64,000 bases of DNA from Syngnathus acus (taxonomy: Eukaryota; Chordata; Actinopteri; Syngnathiformes; Syngnathidae). Below, piece after piece: positions 1-13,900 of the stretch (positions within the stretch are counted from its first letter, which is position 1; each line of letters begins with the position of its first letter). The notes under the pieces were generated by a model. The model was not told where the DNA came from. It searched no databases and was given only the letters and a program-made list of their open reading frames with translations. The position numbers and the translations under genes were made by a program. The stretch is taken from the NCBI RefSeq assembly GCF_901709675.1, contig NC_051094.1, positions 11,650,501-11,714,500 on the forward strand. The letters are read 5' to 3'.

Positions 1-388
1 TGTTTAAAACAAATATTTTTCCTTGAATGACGCTTTTTTTCAAGTACATTTGTTACCCTAAAATATATCAAGTGATTTTTTTCACGGGCTGCATTGTAGT
101 TATAGCTTCTTTCGGAGGGCCATTATGACTGTCAACCCAAATAAATGTATGAGCACCTCATATTATATACAGTAAAAGCTACAAAACAAACTGACAAATA
201 ACTCGTTTTCAAATCAGACGAGTAAAAACTGGTCAAATATTTAAAAAAATATATATATTATTAAAAGTGAAGACAATTTGCAATTCTAGTAATGACACAA
301 ATTTGATGCACAATTTGTCATCGCGGGTCACATAAAATGATGTGGCAGGCCATATCTGGCTCCCGGGCCTTGAGTTTGACACCTGTGT
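1..388. repeat. hAT-like MITE copy, cut by the left window edge
   Basis: The right end carries the terminal sequence GAGTTTGACACCTG preceded by a GGCTCCCGGGCC-like stretch. The same terminus, and partly the same interior, closes the complete copy at 59225-59585. The interior is AT-rich and has no open reading frame. The matching left terminal inverted repeat is not visible, so the copy is either truncated by the window edge or decayed. The hAT assignment rests on the terminal sequence type, which is widespread in vertebrate genomes. Confidence 0.6.
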
Positions 389-1936
389 CCTAAGGCGACC
401 CAAAATTCGTAGAAAATGGATTAGAAATATTTCGTGAACTGATGAAAGGATTTTTTTTCATTGTTTGGAGCCCTGAGAAAACCAGTGAGAGTCTGAATGG
501 TGACTGTGTGCCGCCCTGAATGATAAATGTAAGATCTAAAAAAAGAAAGCACTCAGTGGAATGCAGACTTCCTCCAGGGTCGAGTGATCTCCCCTGAGTT
601 GTTACCATTGTGCAAGGTAATTACGGCGTAAAAGGGTAGCCAGAGTTTAAATTGATGAAGTCACCCTGGGAAAGGTCACAGACATGCCAACGTCAATAGA
701 ATATTACTGTGTGTTAAGTATATCACTCTTCACGATGGCCTCACGTGTGATTTGAGTTAAAGAAAGGCCTGACCGTGATGCTAGACGTACATCACTGGGA
801 CATCTGCTCAAGAAGAACTGGTGCCAATGTAGCCATTAGTTCGCCTGTCAAGAGACGAACATAAAGTATGCTTCGTAGCTAAAACATGCCCAGCTGTTTA
901 ATGTTTCAAGGGAGTGAAATGCTGCTTAGTAACTTGAAAAGAGTTTGTGTTCATCTGAACAGCATCAAAGTAGAGTTGTATAAATGCAAAATACACACAA
1001 ATGTAAACAGACCTCTCCCAGTCATGGTAGATAAGTGTTTTTGCTAGGCAACTGAATTACAACAATAAAGTGTTTATTTCAGTGGAAAGCAAAAATGGCT
1101 TGTTACTCCATGCTGTGGCTTATCACAGTTAACCCAAGTCCTCCAAGTGCGTGATGAAAAGCAGTGACATTTGAGGCGCCAAGTGACGGTGCTTTGAGCA
1201 AAATGTTGCTTTTCAGGGTTACGCAAGCTTAAGCACACAGGATGAGACTGCCTATTCGCTCTCACCCATCCATCAGTGCCCACATTAGTGTACATTGTCT
1301 GATACAAAGATTAACTTGTGAAGTGTCAGGTCTTAAAACACCAGACCGCGAGAGTTGTGTCTTCACCATTCACATTGGATGGATGGAAATCTACCCAACC
1401 CACTAATTGACATGACGCAACAATCAGCACCCTGCTTGCTTCTTCTGACCTGTACAGCCTGCACATGTCTGAAGTGGCTCTGTTTGCAGAGCATGGGCCC
1501 GTGTGGGGGTTGTTCGCACAGACATGTTATACTCATCAGACAGAACTAGTAAAGAGTCAGCATCTTTTATTGCTAACGCACCCCAGGGATTCCCATCTTC
1601 AGGCAGACAGGGCTTGTATCTCCTTTTTGTCAGTTAGTTTTCTTCCCCTCTTCCCGGCATCCCCCACACTACCACCCACATTTCCTTTCTTCAGAGAAGC
1701 CACTCTGCATTTGTGTCACCACTGCAGCTTTCGGCTCCCTCGTCATCCCGCTGGTCTGGCCACACATGACTGTGAGCCACGCAGGACCAGATGTTCCACC
1801 TCAATTTAGCTAGTAAGTCAAGACGACACACAGACAGGCCCCCAGGCGTAGATCAGACGTAAGGCACGGTGAGCACCTTTATCTTTCACCACGCATGACA
1901 TTGTTGCCACAGTCATGTAAAAAGCCTTCCACTTAC
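389..1936. other. hmcn2 intron sequence, no exon seen
   Basis: This lies downstream, in the gene's sense, of the last visible hemicentin exon. I looked on the minus strand for a further half-Ig exon with the usual tryptophan or YxC motifs and in-phase splice sites and found none. Open frames near 1074-1307 and 1465-1809 have no domain signature. Confidence 0.5.
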
Positions 1937-4900
1937 CCTGCTGTGACAGGGGGGATGGGTTGGCCATTTCTGTTCCACGTGACCAGTGGTGTCGGACTCC
2001 CTTGGGCCTCACAAGGTAGAATTACCTCTGTTCCCACCTCTGCAGCCACTTTTACTATGTTGTCATGGTCACTCACACCCATTATCTTGGGTATTGCTAG
2101 AAAAAGGGAAACTGTGAGTGATACTTCGGGTAAACTGCTGTGTCGGGGTTTATTTGCCTTACTGTTGACACTGAGCTGGATTTCTCGACTAGCGTAACCC
2201 ACAGAACTAGTGGCGGTACAGATGTAGATTCCTGCATCGTCAGTGGTGGGGTGAGGGATGTGGAGGTATCCATTGGGGTCAGCTTGAAGCGAGGAGCTGT
2301 CACGAGGTAGAGGTTGCCTTCCCTGAAGCAACAAACAGCAAGTGTTAAAACCACTATGGCTCTCCTCCACACATGACAAACTGAGACACCGTCATATATT
2401 TTACTGAGATACCAATTATATTGTACCAACACGTGTGCGCAGATGTTAAATTATATTGCACCAACGTGTGTGCAGCATGGTCGAACAAGTGGTAGTATAT
2501 CTGCCTCACGGTCAAAGCGTTGAATCTCATTCTGGGTTGAATCTCAACTCAGGGAAAACGTGTATACTCCATTCAAAAGGGTCCAATATGAGTTTTAGAC
2601 TCAGAAACTTTGACTGTGAGGCAAATGTGCTAGCCACATACGCCACAGTGATCAAAACACTTAAATAATAAAATACAATTGATAAGATTTAGTCGAATGG
2701 AGTTAAAGAATGTCATATGAACTAGAACTTGGCAATGAAAGAAGGAAACCTACAGCAACAAATTGCTATTTGATATGTTGGGAATATGTCATCCATTTGT
2801 TCCATCCTTTTCTATATGGCTTATCCTGTTCAAGGCCAGTGGCTGGATAAACTCTAGCAGACTTAAGGCAAAAGGCAGAAGCGCTGGACAAATCCCCAGT
2901 CAACTGTAGGGAGTTTGTGAATAATTCATTGAATGGCAAAGAGCAGCTTACTTCAAAGTTCATGCAGTGCAACATGGTCAAGCAATTAACAAAATACAGT
3001 CAATGTTCTCACAGAACAAGATTGAATAACTCTCTGCAAAATGCTGCAAAAATACATTACTAACAAATACTATGGGTGACTCCTTGAGCTCACCTTACCA
3101 ATTACGTTTAATTGAGCGCTTTGGTTAAATATATTGTAAGTAGAAAGTCAGCAGCCCGGTGCTGAATTCCTATCTCCAGGCACTATGATGTCTTATTTTT
3201 ATCAGAAAGGCTAGCAAGGGACGTGTGAATCAAAGTCAGGAATACATGCCACCAGAATAACAGAAAACATCAAACTCCCACCTTGGACCAGACCACAACC
3301 GGCTTAGGAACCCCACTGGTCTCACATGATAATGTGATGGCTAGACCTTCGTTAGCTATGTAGCGGTAGGGCCCGCCGTTGATCTCTGGGGGCACTGTGA
3401 AGAAGAAAAAGAAAGTAGGTCACAAAGCACAGCTGACTATTTGCTTGGGCCTCACAAATCTCACCGGCCTTAGAAGGCAAACTCTATCGGCACTCCAGGC
3501 ATTTATTCATTACAAACTGATGAACCATAATCTGTCTTGTCTGTCATTATCGTCTTATGAGCAAAATGACCCCACTGCTCAAAGCATGTAACAAATTGAA
3601 GCCTCTCACAATGACGGCAGCAGGTGGTCAATCCCCTGAATTACAGTTGTTTCTGTAATGACTTTGCTTCAAATCTTCTCAAGTGCAAGAAGAGGGTGTG
3701 AAAGCGGAAGACGACTTACCATGGACCTCCAAGCTCACTGTGATGTTCATTGAGCCTGCTACGTTCACTGCTGTGCAAACATATGTGCCAGAATCCTCTG
3801 GGACAGCTCTTTCAATGTACAAACTACCATCACTCCTCACAAACATTCTCCCGTTCAATTGAACCTTGGCGGAGTAACAAAAACAGATGTCACACAATAA
3901 AGAAAATGTACACAGTAATCATTTTTTCACAATTAGATCTTACATGTTTCCCATTTCGTGACCACTGTCTCTCTGGGAGTGGGATTCCATCCAGCAGCAT
4001 ACATGGGATACTCAGGGACTGCCCGATGCCAGTGGTAATGACAGGGGCACCTTGAGCTAAGAGTGGGGGCTCTGCAATTGTATGAATCAAGTAGTAGCCA
4101 GTTCAAGCATTTGCACTTTGTAGGTATACAGTCAGAAACAATTGCTCAGTCACAAACAAAGGAAGCCTACCCAGTCCAGTGACACTAACTCTGGCCTCAG
4201 CTTTAATGGTTCCAAACTGGTTTTGGGCTTCACAGGTGTAGAGCCCTTCGTCATCCAGCCAGATACCTGTCGTAAATTTGAACATGAAAGATGCTTCAAA
4301 CCTAGCAACGGAGCATCCTCAGCATCACAAGCAGAAACAATATAAATTATGTCAGCACGTCAATAACAAGTGATCTTATCTTATCTTACTGGGCTGTAAT
4401 TAGGAGTTAAAAATAGAAACGAACAGGATTGATGGTTTGGCTGTGCTGTCAGCTTGGTGACAAACACGGCCTACACAGTCTTGCTGGGAGATGAACATGT
4501 TTTTCAGCTCAACTTAAACACCTTAAATAAATGCAGGTTACTAAAAAATAGTCACGACATGCCATTGACAAGGATTATTGTACTGTCAATGATATTTTGT
4601 TTTGTTTGCTGACGAATAGCTTGTACAATATTTGACAGGCCAGTTCAAGGGAATCGTCAAGTTCTTTAAATGATGCAGACCAAAGCTCAGGATCGGGTCA
4701 ATGCATTATGGGTAACTCACTCTCAATCAGAAGGAATCCATTCTCCAGTTGCCTTTTTCTGCTGTGATTGTCTGTCCTTGGGAGAATGTGTCTGCCATCT
4801 TGAGTGTACCAAGACACAGTTGGTTGCGGGAAACCTCGAGCCACACAGGGAAGGGTGATGTTTTCCCCTACATTAGCCGCCATGTCAACCGGTGCCTCAG

Positions 4901-7900
4901 AGAACAAAGGTCCCACTGTGGTGCGATAAGTGGTAAGAGATCCATTTCCTTGTAATTGACTTGACTTAGGCAATCTGGTCTTACCTCCAACCTGCAGAGT
5001 GACTGTGCCAGATGAGGTCCCAGCAGGACTGCTGGCCACACAGCTGTATTGACCAGCATCTACTTCCTGTACTCCTCCAATGTGCAGGGTCCCACGGTGG
5101 ACATCTTGCTGAACAAAGGGGGCGGAGCCCACCTCAAGTTTCCCTGGAAATACACAATGAACTTGAGCTCCAATTTGTCTTTGGCATTTCGATGTATTAA
5201 AGCAATGAGTGTTACCTTTAAACCAATGGACAAGAGGAGTGGGCGTTCCACTGGCCTGACACTCCAGAGTAGCATCATCCCCAACAGCTACAAGTAGGAC
5301 CTGCTGCACCACTGTTATGATAGGCACCTCTGAAGGAAAAGAGCAAGATTTAGATTTGCTGTTTTGTTTCTTGTTTTTTAGCGGAGCAGCACTTGGTCAC
5401 AAACCACACACCGTGCGGATGGAGTTTTCCCCCCACCCGCTTTATCAGCCCACATGTCTCCAAAGTACTTCTCTCTACCTCTGGCTCTGCTTTGGGTCTC
5501 CCAACCACTTGACTCCCTCGTCCAATCTCAAATCACATTGGTAACCTTCATAAACTTGCACACAACTGAACATTACAGAAATGTTACTGTAAGCTTGCTT
5601 CATTCTTCAATTATTGTGCATACCATAAGAGAGCCCTGTTCACCAACAGTGGTAAAAGTATCTGTTTTAAATTAAGGAAATACATTTTTCTAAAATAAAA
5701 ATAAATGTTATTCTGTTGTAAATGTTAAACTTTCATTCATCCTTTTTTTATTTTGAAACAAAAACAAAAAGTACAGGGCGTTCCCAAGGTCAGCTACATC
5801 ACTGATAAAGTGATAAACTGATCATTTAAATAAATATCTCCCTGAAGTCAACACAATTTGAAATAGATTCCTTATGAAGCAACACATAAAAAACAAAAAA
5901 GCAGATAAACAGTCGGCCAATAATCAAAAGTCCCAAAAGTTCTGCAATCTACACTGTTGTAAAACGATGAAGAGTTCACTGCAATGAATATCGATGTCAA
6001 CACAGCCACATACAATTTACAATGCTCTCACTGCCCTGTCAGATCAATATTGTCAAAAAAACGGACATTTAGAAACAGTAATGGCAAGTCAGTGGTCTGG
6101 TTTCTTTGTGACATCTGATAGCCATGAGTGAAATTCAAAATTTAACTCAATAAATGCGGGTAAAACAAGGAAAGTATCATTTTATGTGAGACAATGCTAA
6201 AATAATCTGCTTGAGAAGCATTATTAAAATAATTCTTAGAATCGAAAACACAGTGAGGGAATTATTCTTAGTAACAGACGGAAGATATAATTAGATACCT
6301 GCATAAGTAAGAAAGACAGACTGTGAGGCAGTCCCAGCCACGTTGCTTGCCAGACATGTGTAATTCCCAGCATCCTCTGGGACAGCCCCTGTTATGGTCA
6401 CAACTCCTCGCTCGTGTAGACTCAACCTGCATCAGGTAATTGGAAGAATTCACAAAGCAGTCTTGCACTGATTACATGTGCAGATGTACTAAAAAACGAA
6501 CATTAGTGCAAAGAATTTGTGTTTCTCTTGTGTATCAAGTAATTTATTTTTGCCTCAATAAGCACATAAACAGCATTTGGCAAAACAATCTTTATACCAG
6601 AACAATGATTCAAACAGGATGTGGCAATTTCTTGTTGTAGCTCGAGTGGAATGTAATGAGTCCTTTGTGCCGGAGGTGTTGAGTGGGTTGAGAGTCCTCT
6701 TACCTCGGCCGATTAGCAAGGAACATGTTTCCATGACTCCAAAAGAGCAGAGGAGGGGGAGAGCCGGATGCTGAGCAGACGAGGCGGATTTCATCCCCTC
6801 GGGAAAAGACCTGGCTCTGGGGGTGAAGTACCACAGAAGGTGCCTCTGCAGTCCAATGATCCAAAGAAAGCTGACAGTTACTTGGGACCTTGTTGACATT
6901 ATATCATTTATTATTCAAACTAAACATCAGTAAAGATTTCAACCCAGCAATGAAACTGCTGTTTGCGAAATTCATCAGGAGAGTCAGAGGTCATGCTACA
7001 ATAGAAAACACAAATTTTAACATGCGTCATGAGAAACGTTTTCTGACAAGGTTGAAGCTCAACCTGACTGTAGGGTGGCTCACGCTGTAATGGAAACCAG
7101 ATGACAGTGTCCCGACAGGAACCAGGAGGCCCAGTGTGTTAAGTAGTTAAACAGATGCCTACTGGAGTGTGATCGTGCCGTACCTGGGACAAAGAGCCAT
7201 ACAGTGATTCTGTTGTCTCCGTGGGCATTTGAGGCCACACAGTGGTAATCCCCAGCATCCTGAATCTTCACGCTGCTAATCTGAAGGGACGAGTTGGACA
7301 GCAGCCTCACCCTCCCCGAACGAGCTCGGATGGCGCGACCTGCTCGGATCCAGGTCAGGTTGTAGCGCATGGAGCCCTCTACCTTACAGGTCAACACAGC
7401 CACACTTCCCACTAAGGAAGTCACGTTGACTGCTGGCTTGAGTACAGGAGCAGGTTCTGTTTTGTAGGAGACAAGACCAAAATTTAACAGCTTCACCATA
7501 AGTGCACAATAACAGAGGAATTGTTATAGTCATTATTAAATTGCACTCTCATTTTGCAAAGTCTCAGAAATCGTTTCAGCATTACTGACTGACATCTCAC
7601 TACCAATCCACTTAAATTGGAGGCAAGGCATAGGTCAATCATTACACTGGTCATTTTTTATTTATAACATTTGTAGGGGTTTTTTTGCACTAATTTTGAA
7701 TCTACCCTATTACATCAGGTTTTAATAGAAATAATAATAATAGTAATACAAACAATACTATTAATAATAATAATATGGAATAAAGTGATATATTTAGTCA
7801 TATTGGAATTTATTTAGCAAAATGTATATAAAATTTAGCAGAGGTGGTGACAAGCTACATGATACACTCGGGTAGAATTTTTTCTAAACCATTATATCTT

Positions 7901-10900
7901 ATAAGGCATGGTAAGATCCATATTGTGCAGGCTTTTATACTGTTGGTAAAACTTAAAAACTAAATATGAAATGAAAATATCTTAGCTGACAGGCTGTAGA
8001 AAAAAGTAAAGACGATTCTTTTTTTTATAGACAACTCAAATTTTTGTCTTGTTCCGCCACAGTCTTCATGCAGCTGCTTGTTAACTTACAGTAAGTTAAT
8101 CATGACAGACAGTCACAAGGTTTAACCACAGCATCAGTTTAAAGCCAAATAAAGTCAGTCAACCACATTAGACTGTAACTAAAAAGTTGTGTTTGAAATA
8201 CTACTCCCGGCCAAATGTCAACTTCCAAGCATCACTGTACTGACACATAGCTCTTCTTTAATTAAATGATCAAACTATGTTACACTATGTGCGTCAGTGA
8301 TTTGCCTGTAAATCGTCGGAATGTTAGCCAAACCACAGTTTAAAGTTACAAACCACGGTTGGCCCAACTGAACTGACTGTAGAAAGATCTTTTATGTACT
8401 TAGCGTCGTGTTAATACCTCTAACAGTCAGCTGGGTTAAGGCATGTCCTTGACCTCCACCACTCTGTGCTATGCACTCATAGAAGCCCTCATCCTCGGCT
8501 GAAGCATTGTCAATCTCCCATGATGCAGTGGCAGATTTCCTGGGACAAAGACAAGCTTGGTTCAGTGACTGAACATGACAGGAGCAACCAGATCTTATTT
8601 CACGTCACATTCAGTTCGAATCTCAAGAACACACTGGAATTTCCACCACAAGTAAATCTCGGGTAACTCAAACCAGAGCATTGAGCTTGATGCGCATGGA
8701 AATATTATTAATTGATCAAGACAAGTGAGTAGACACTCTATGATCTCGATCTTTGTGGCACATGAGCCAATAACACTAAGCAATTCCAAGCATGCTCACT
8801 GCCAAGAATATGTGTGATTGAGAAAATTATATTATTAGAAGTGCAGAGAGTTTGGAATTGAAAATTTAACAAATTCTCAGAAGTTATAAAAGAAATGTTA
8901 CTGGAAGAACTTCTCCGCCCCAAGTGCCCTTCCACTTCTGGTAAATCTTAGCCTGTAAGGTATGTCGCTCTCCACAGAACAGCGAATCGTAGCAGGGTGC
9001 ATGTAGATACCGTTCACCACATCAGGCATGTTCACAGCTGGGGGAGCTACACAAAGGAGGAAATAAAGGTTAAAGGGCACAAAAGATATTGATGAGGTGT
9101 GAGAACTTTAACAGCATAACTAAGAAGACATTTCTGAACGGAGCTCGAGTCTCACCTGGAACTATGTTGGTGTACGAGACACTGGACAGTCGCTGGAAGC
9201 GATAGCCCTCCTCGTCTCTGCCCGTTGCCTTGATGAAGAAACTCTGGGAAGGGGTGCGTATCTCTGGGACACTCCAAAGCCCTTGCTGGCCAAGGTCAGA
9301 GGGCAGAGGCACCTGAATGGTGCGCAGGGAACGTCCCGAGCCAGACATTAGTTCTACGTGACTCAGATGACCTGGAGGCTTCAGGCCTGTGCATTTCAGC
9401 AAAACATATGCTGGCAGTCCTGAAAAGTACACAAATCCATCAAAGAGTCATTTCCCTGAGTGCTTTTAGGCAGATGAATAGATAACAGAGACATCAGCAG
9501 CACCTTTGATTGGCCTCTCCCTAGTGTGGTTAAACTCTTTAACAGGTAAACTTGAAAAGCCAGCCCGGAAGTCCAGATTGCTGACTCCTGTAACCCTCAG
9601 GGTATGACGGCCACTGCAGCTAACCTTTAGGATAAAAACCTGTTATCATAAGACAAAACACAACAATAATAAATGCTTCCAAGAGTGGTACCTTCAAGTT
9701 CCATGCTCCGGGCCTGGGAAACTTCAGGTTGACAACACGAGCAGAGTTAGGAATATTCAGAAGCTCTTTCAGACCCTGCTCAGGACCTACTACGTGGCCT
9801 GGATGGAATAGAAACTTCAATTTTAGCTCTTCAATGCTTGTCGACACATTCCGCACTGTTTAGGTAGAACTGTTATGTTATATACCAAGGGGATCTTTGA
9901 GCTCAATTTGTGGAGCAGGCCCACTGAGTGACACAGTGACCTCGCGGAGGCTAGGGTCAAAGGGCACTTCCCAAAGGTTCTCCTGGGCACTGTCATGGTT
10001 TGAGGACAGTAGATGGACCTTCATGGCCTGAATAGTCTCCTCGACCCACATCAATACCTAGCAAGCATAGAAAAACTCGGTATAAATGTGACATTTTAAC
10101 CAGGCGCATTTGATGAACCTGGGGTCTGTCAAACTTTATCTGGAAAGATTCCCCTCTCTAGAGGATAAAAGCAGGAAGGACGTGACCATGACCTTTCCCA
10201 GAGAGTCTGTTCCCTGCCCAAGCAGCGGTCTGCTTTCTGTCTTTGGACTTTTCTTCTTCATCATCACAATTGTATTCCTCAGATGTTTCCTTTAAAGAAC
10301 TAAACTGTCAAAGTGATAACCTAAACATTTTCAAGTTTGTATTCCCGACAGAGTGTCTCCTTCATCACAACTTTTATGAATCATGACGTTCGTACTTCAG
10401 CATAGAAAGCAGTCGTTTAAGTGTTTCATAAAACCACCCGTTTTTACTCAATCACGACTAGACAGGCATTTCCCATTTGTCTGCCGAACATGTTATTTTT
10501 AATTTGTTCCAAATTGGCTCAAAGAGGTCTAAAACGGTGTGCGATGGCTCGAATACATTCAATTGCAAAAGCAGACATCACGGCAGCCGTTTGTTGTCCC
10601 CCAGAAAAACATCTTAGACTATAGAATTACAATTTAACTACAGTTTCCTTTTGTTTTATGACATGTGAAAACAGGAGCAGCAATAAAATGATATTAATAA
10701 TGATGACATTTCACAGTCTCATTGCCACAATGGACCCACTGTCCTTCACCTTCCAAAGGCTTAACCAGCAACTGCTGTGCAGTATTTATTTTGACCATGC
10801 ATAGTGAGGCATTGTGGTCATTCTGCATCTGTAAGGAAAGAAATGCAGTGGACCCTTTGACAAGGAGCCAACCACAACACATTTTTAGACATTTATAAAA

Positions 10901-13900
10901 AAATATAAAAATAAATTGGAAAAAAAGGAAATCTTTGATACCATAATCATCAGGCCTACACGATTATGTCTATGAGGTCTATCTATTGCTGACAGCAGCT
11001 GGTTCCTCTCGATGTTTTACAACAGCTTCTAATGTCTGCCATATGTGCAGTCATCACCTGCAGAGCAGGAAACTGCTAAGAGATGACCTACATCTGGCCC
11101 TGTCTATTGCCTCTACAATAGAGCACAAGTGTACATTAAGCTGCCCTCACATCACGGATAAAAACAAGTGGAGGGAGTGTGACCGTCCATGCAACAGTGC
11201 TCAACTAAGGCATGCTGAGCTGTTGCAGCTTGTGGGGATGCAAAGGATCAAAAGTGCTTTGAAACATCATACAAGGTGTCTCAGTTTTGCAGGGGTCTTG
11301 CAAAGACTCCATATGCTATTCATAGAAGCATGACAGATGGGCTAAACTAACTGCCGGGACTCCATTGTACAGGTATATTACCCGACCTTGAAAAATGTCA
11401 AGAGTACAATTGGCGCCGCAGGTGTTCGACCACGACAGCTTGACTGCAGACCTCTTGTTGGGCAAGGGTCAATTTTGTATTTATAACGGCCTACAAACCA
11501 CACTCAGGAGAATTTGCAAGAAGCTGCCCCACTTCAAATCAAGATTATTAGAGCGAATCAGTCCCAGATGGACCACTCTAGACTACTAATTGAGCTGCAA
11601 AATACCTGCCAAGACCATTTATGTGAGTCCACCTGCTTTTCCAGTGAGGCAGTCTTTGTTTTACACATTCAAAAAGATGACCTGAGGATAAATATTATCT
11701 TGGTTTCATTTTATGGCAAACAAGCAATCGAGATGCTTGAATTCCTCTGCATCAACCTAATGAGAAAAGCATGAGGATGATTGTATTCACCTTTTAAACA
11801 CGCAAAGTGTATCGGTAGAACAGAGTGAAAATTAAAACATACAACTGGCTCGATCATGCACAAAAAAAAAACATTTGTTACGTTGTGCTTTAAGGCCACT
11901 GTCTTTATTTCACACCAATAATGCTCAAGTCTACCACTGATAATTTTATCACTTTGAAGTGTTCCACAATGTGATTTGACCTGTACTGCACTTTAATAGG
12001 TTATGTTATGCAAGTTATTATTGATGACCAGTCAAATTACGGTACCGTACAGAATGTAAAAGGCAGAGCTGACAATGAGCTGTTGTGAGAAGAGCCAACA
12101 CAAACCCCATCGGGCAGCTGTTGGATGAACCGTGACAGATCATATCCTGGGATTAGGGAGTAATATAAGATTGTTTGCTCTACACTCTCCCTCCATGGAG
12201 ACCATAGACTGAGACTCCATACAGAATATTTTATTTGGCCACACTTTATTAAAAGGCTGTTCAGGGTATTGAGGTTAGTGCTACCATAACTCGGGTGAGA
12301 AGCTTAAACAATTTGTACTAATTGGCTAAATGCATGTGACCCAAGACCGGTTAACAAGGGGGCTTGAAATCTCAAGTGTTTACATGGAATTAAAGCATGT
12401 CAAGATGTTAATTCTAGCAAACGCTACGTGGGGTTGAGGTGTGTAGTGAATTTAGTCTCCTATATCTTAAAATACACAGAAAACATAACAGAATAAATCA
12501 ATCTGACATACAGGAACTTCTCTTTTGGCAGGGTCATTGAGTGAGAATGAAGTTGTCCCACACAGGCCTGCATGTTTGCATACAAGCATGCGTAACTTGA
12601 CAGAAAGCAGACCTACATCCCAACACCACCAACATCCACCCTACCCAACACAGATGTGTTTGAGTTCACGGGTTCAGTAGGCCAGCAGAACACAGAGCTG
12701 TTGGCTCCGGTTCAGCAGTGCCCAGCCGTGCGCTGTGTTGACAGGCAGGATGTGTGTCTAGTTGAGGAAAGACGGTCTTCTTTTACATCTGCCTAGGAGG
12801 TGTCTTGTGTGTCTTGTTAATTATTTAATGACAATTGTAAATTATGAGTCCTAATTGTATGTGTGTTTAGAGGTGCAATGTACAGGGTGAAAAAAGTGAA
12901 AGTGTTTTTTGCAAGTAGCATTTTCAAATGTTCATGTTTTTAAAATGTGTTGTGGGTCTTCAAGCTCATTTTACCAATTATTATTAAAGACTGCTGTTTT
13001 GTTAAATTACTAATTGCAATGTTCTGTATGCTTGACTGATTAGGGGAAAAGCGCCCCTAAATTCTGCTCCTGTCTCTGGTAAGGCGCATTAAGGTTGACT
13101 ATCCGATTAGACATTCATTCTGGAAATGGACTGACATTGAAGCCTTCTTTGTCATGCTCTCACCTCATTGACCTGCTGCTTGTCCAGGTGAAAGATCTGG
13201 CCTGAGGACATGGCTGCAATCTCCTCGTAGGCCTTGTAGCCAGGCTGAGAGCGATCACCACAGTCCCCAGTCAGCACAAAAACCACCTGGCAACAAGACA
13301 AAAGAGATGAGTTACTTTTGTCCCGCGATGACTTTTTGACACCTTTCTTCATTTGCCTCCATAGTGATGCTGACACCTTTTGTCATGCAGACTTTAATAC
13401 AGTTTTCTTCATTGGAATTCAAGTCTTTCTCATACCATTGTATTACAAGTTGTCCTTTTCAGGACATATACACGCAGTGGTACTTCAGTTGCTATGGACT
13501 TTTTTATTTGATTTGGGTTTAAACATTGATTCAGTGACTGTATACCTACCTGTAGAGTACAAAATTACTTTTGCTGCTGGTCTTGCAAGTGTCACCAGCA
13601 AGAAAACGCAACAATATCATGCTAATTTATGTTGCTTTTTAGCAGGGTAGAAACCTGGTTGGTACTAGAAACAGTGGTTTTAACTTTTGGCAATGCAAGG
13701 GCGCAGCAGTAGCAGGTACAGCCTTGTCATTGTGCTGTGGAAAAGGAGCAATTTGGAAGTCATCCAGTTTCTGTTGGTTAAAACATTCACTGAACTTGTT
13801 TCCTGTGCCCAGAAGCTCGCACACTATATCTTTTTTTTGTCTTGTTGATAAAACGATGACATGAACTAAACGTTACGATACAGAATTGGTCATTCCCCAA

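Larger units (their letters stand above)
1937..9046 (-). other. hmcn2: hmcn2 exons 9-22: Ig domains 1-8 (the eighth partial)
   Basis: Each Ig domain shows the paired cysteines and a DxGxYxC-type motif. Ig1 is on 9046-8902 plus 8539-8418. Ig2 is on the single exon 7456-7184 ([14 protein letters not shown]). Ig3 is on 6845/6426 ([14 protein letters not shown]), Ig4 on 5329/5143 ([14 protein letters not shown]), Ig5 on 4915/4266 ([14 protein letters not shown]), Ig6 on 4071/3864 ([14 protein letters not shown]) and Ig7 on 3394/2322 ([14 protein letters not shown]). Ig8 starts at 2096 and its second exon lies off the left edge. Exon numbers here are the starts on the minus strand. The two-exon module is the usual hemicentin tandem unit. 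Confidence 0.9.

Noticed and set aside
1465-1809. Plus-strand open frame of 114 codons
   Set aside because: Low-complexity serine-, leucine- and proline-rich translation, with no family match or splice context, inside an hmcn2 intron.
10694-10882. Minus-strand open frame behind an acceptor-like site in hmcn2 intron 4
   Set aside because: The flanking hemicentin exons already join in phase 0, and the sequence resembles no hemicentin segment.
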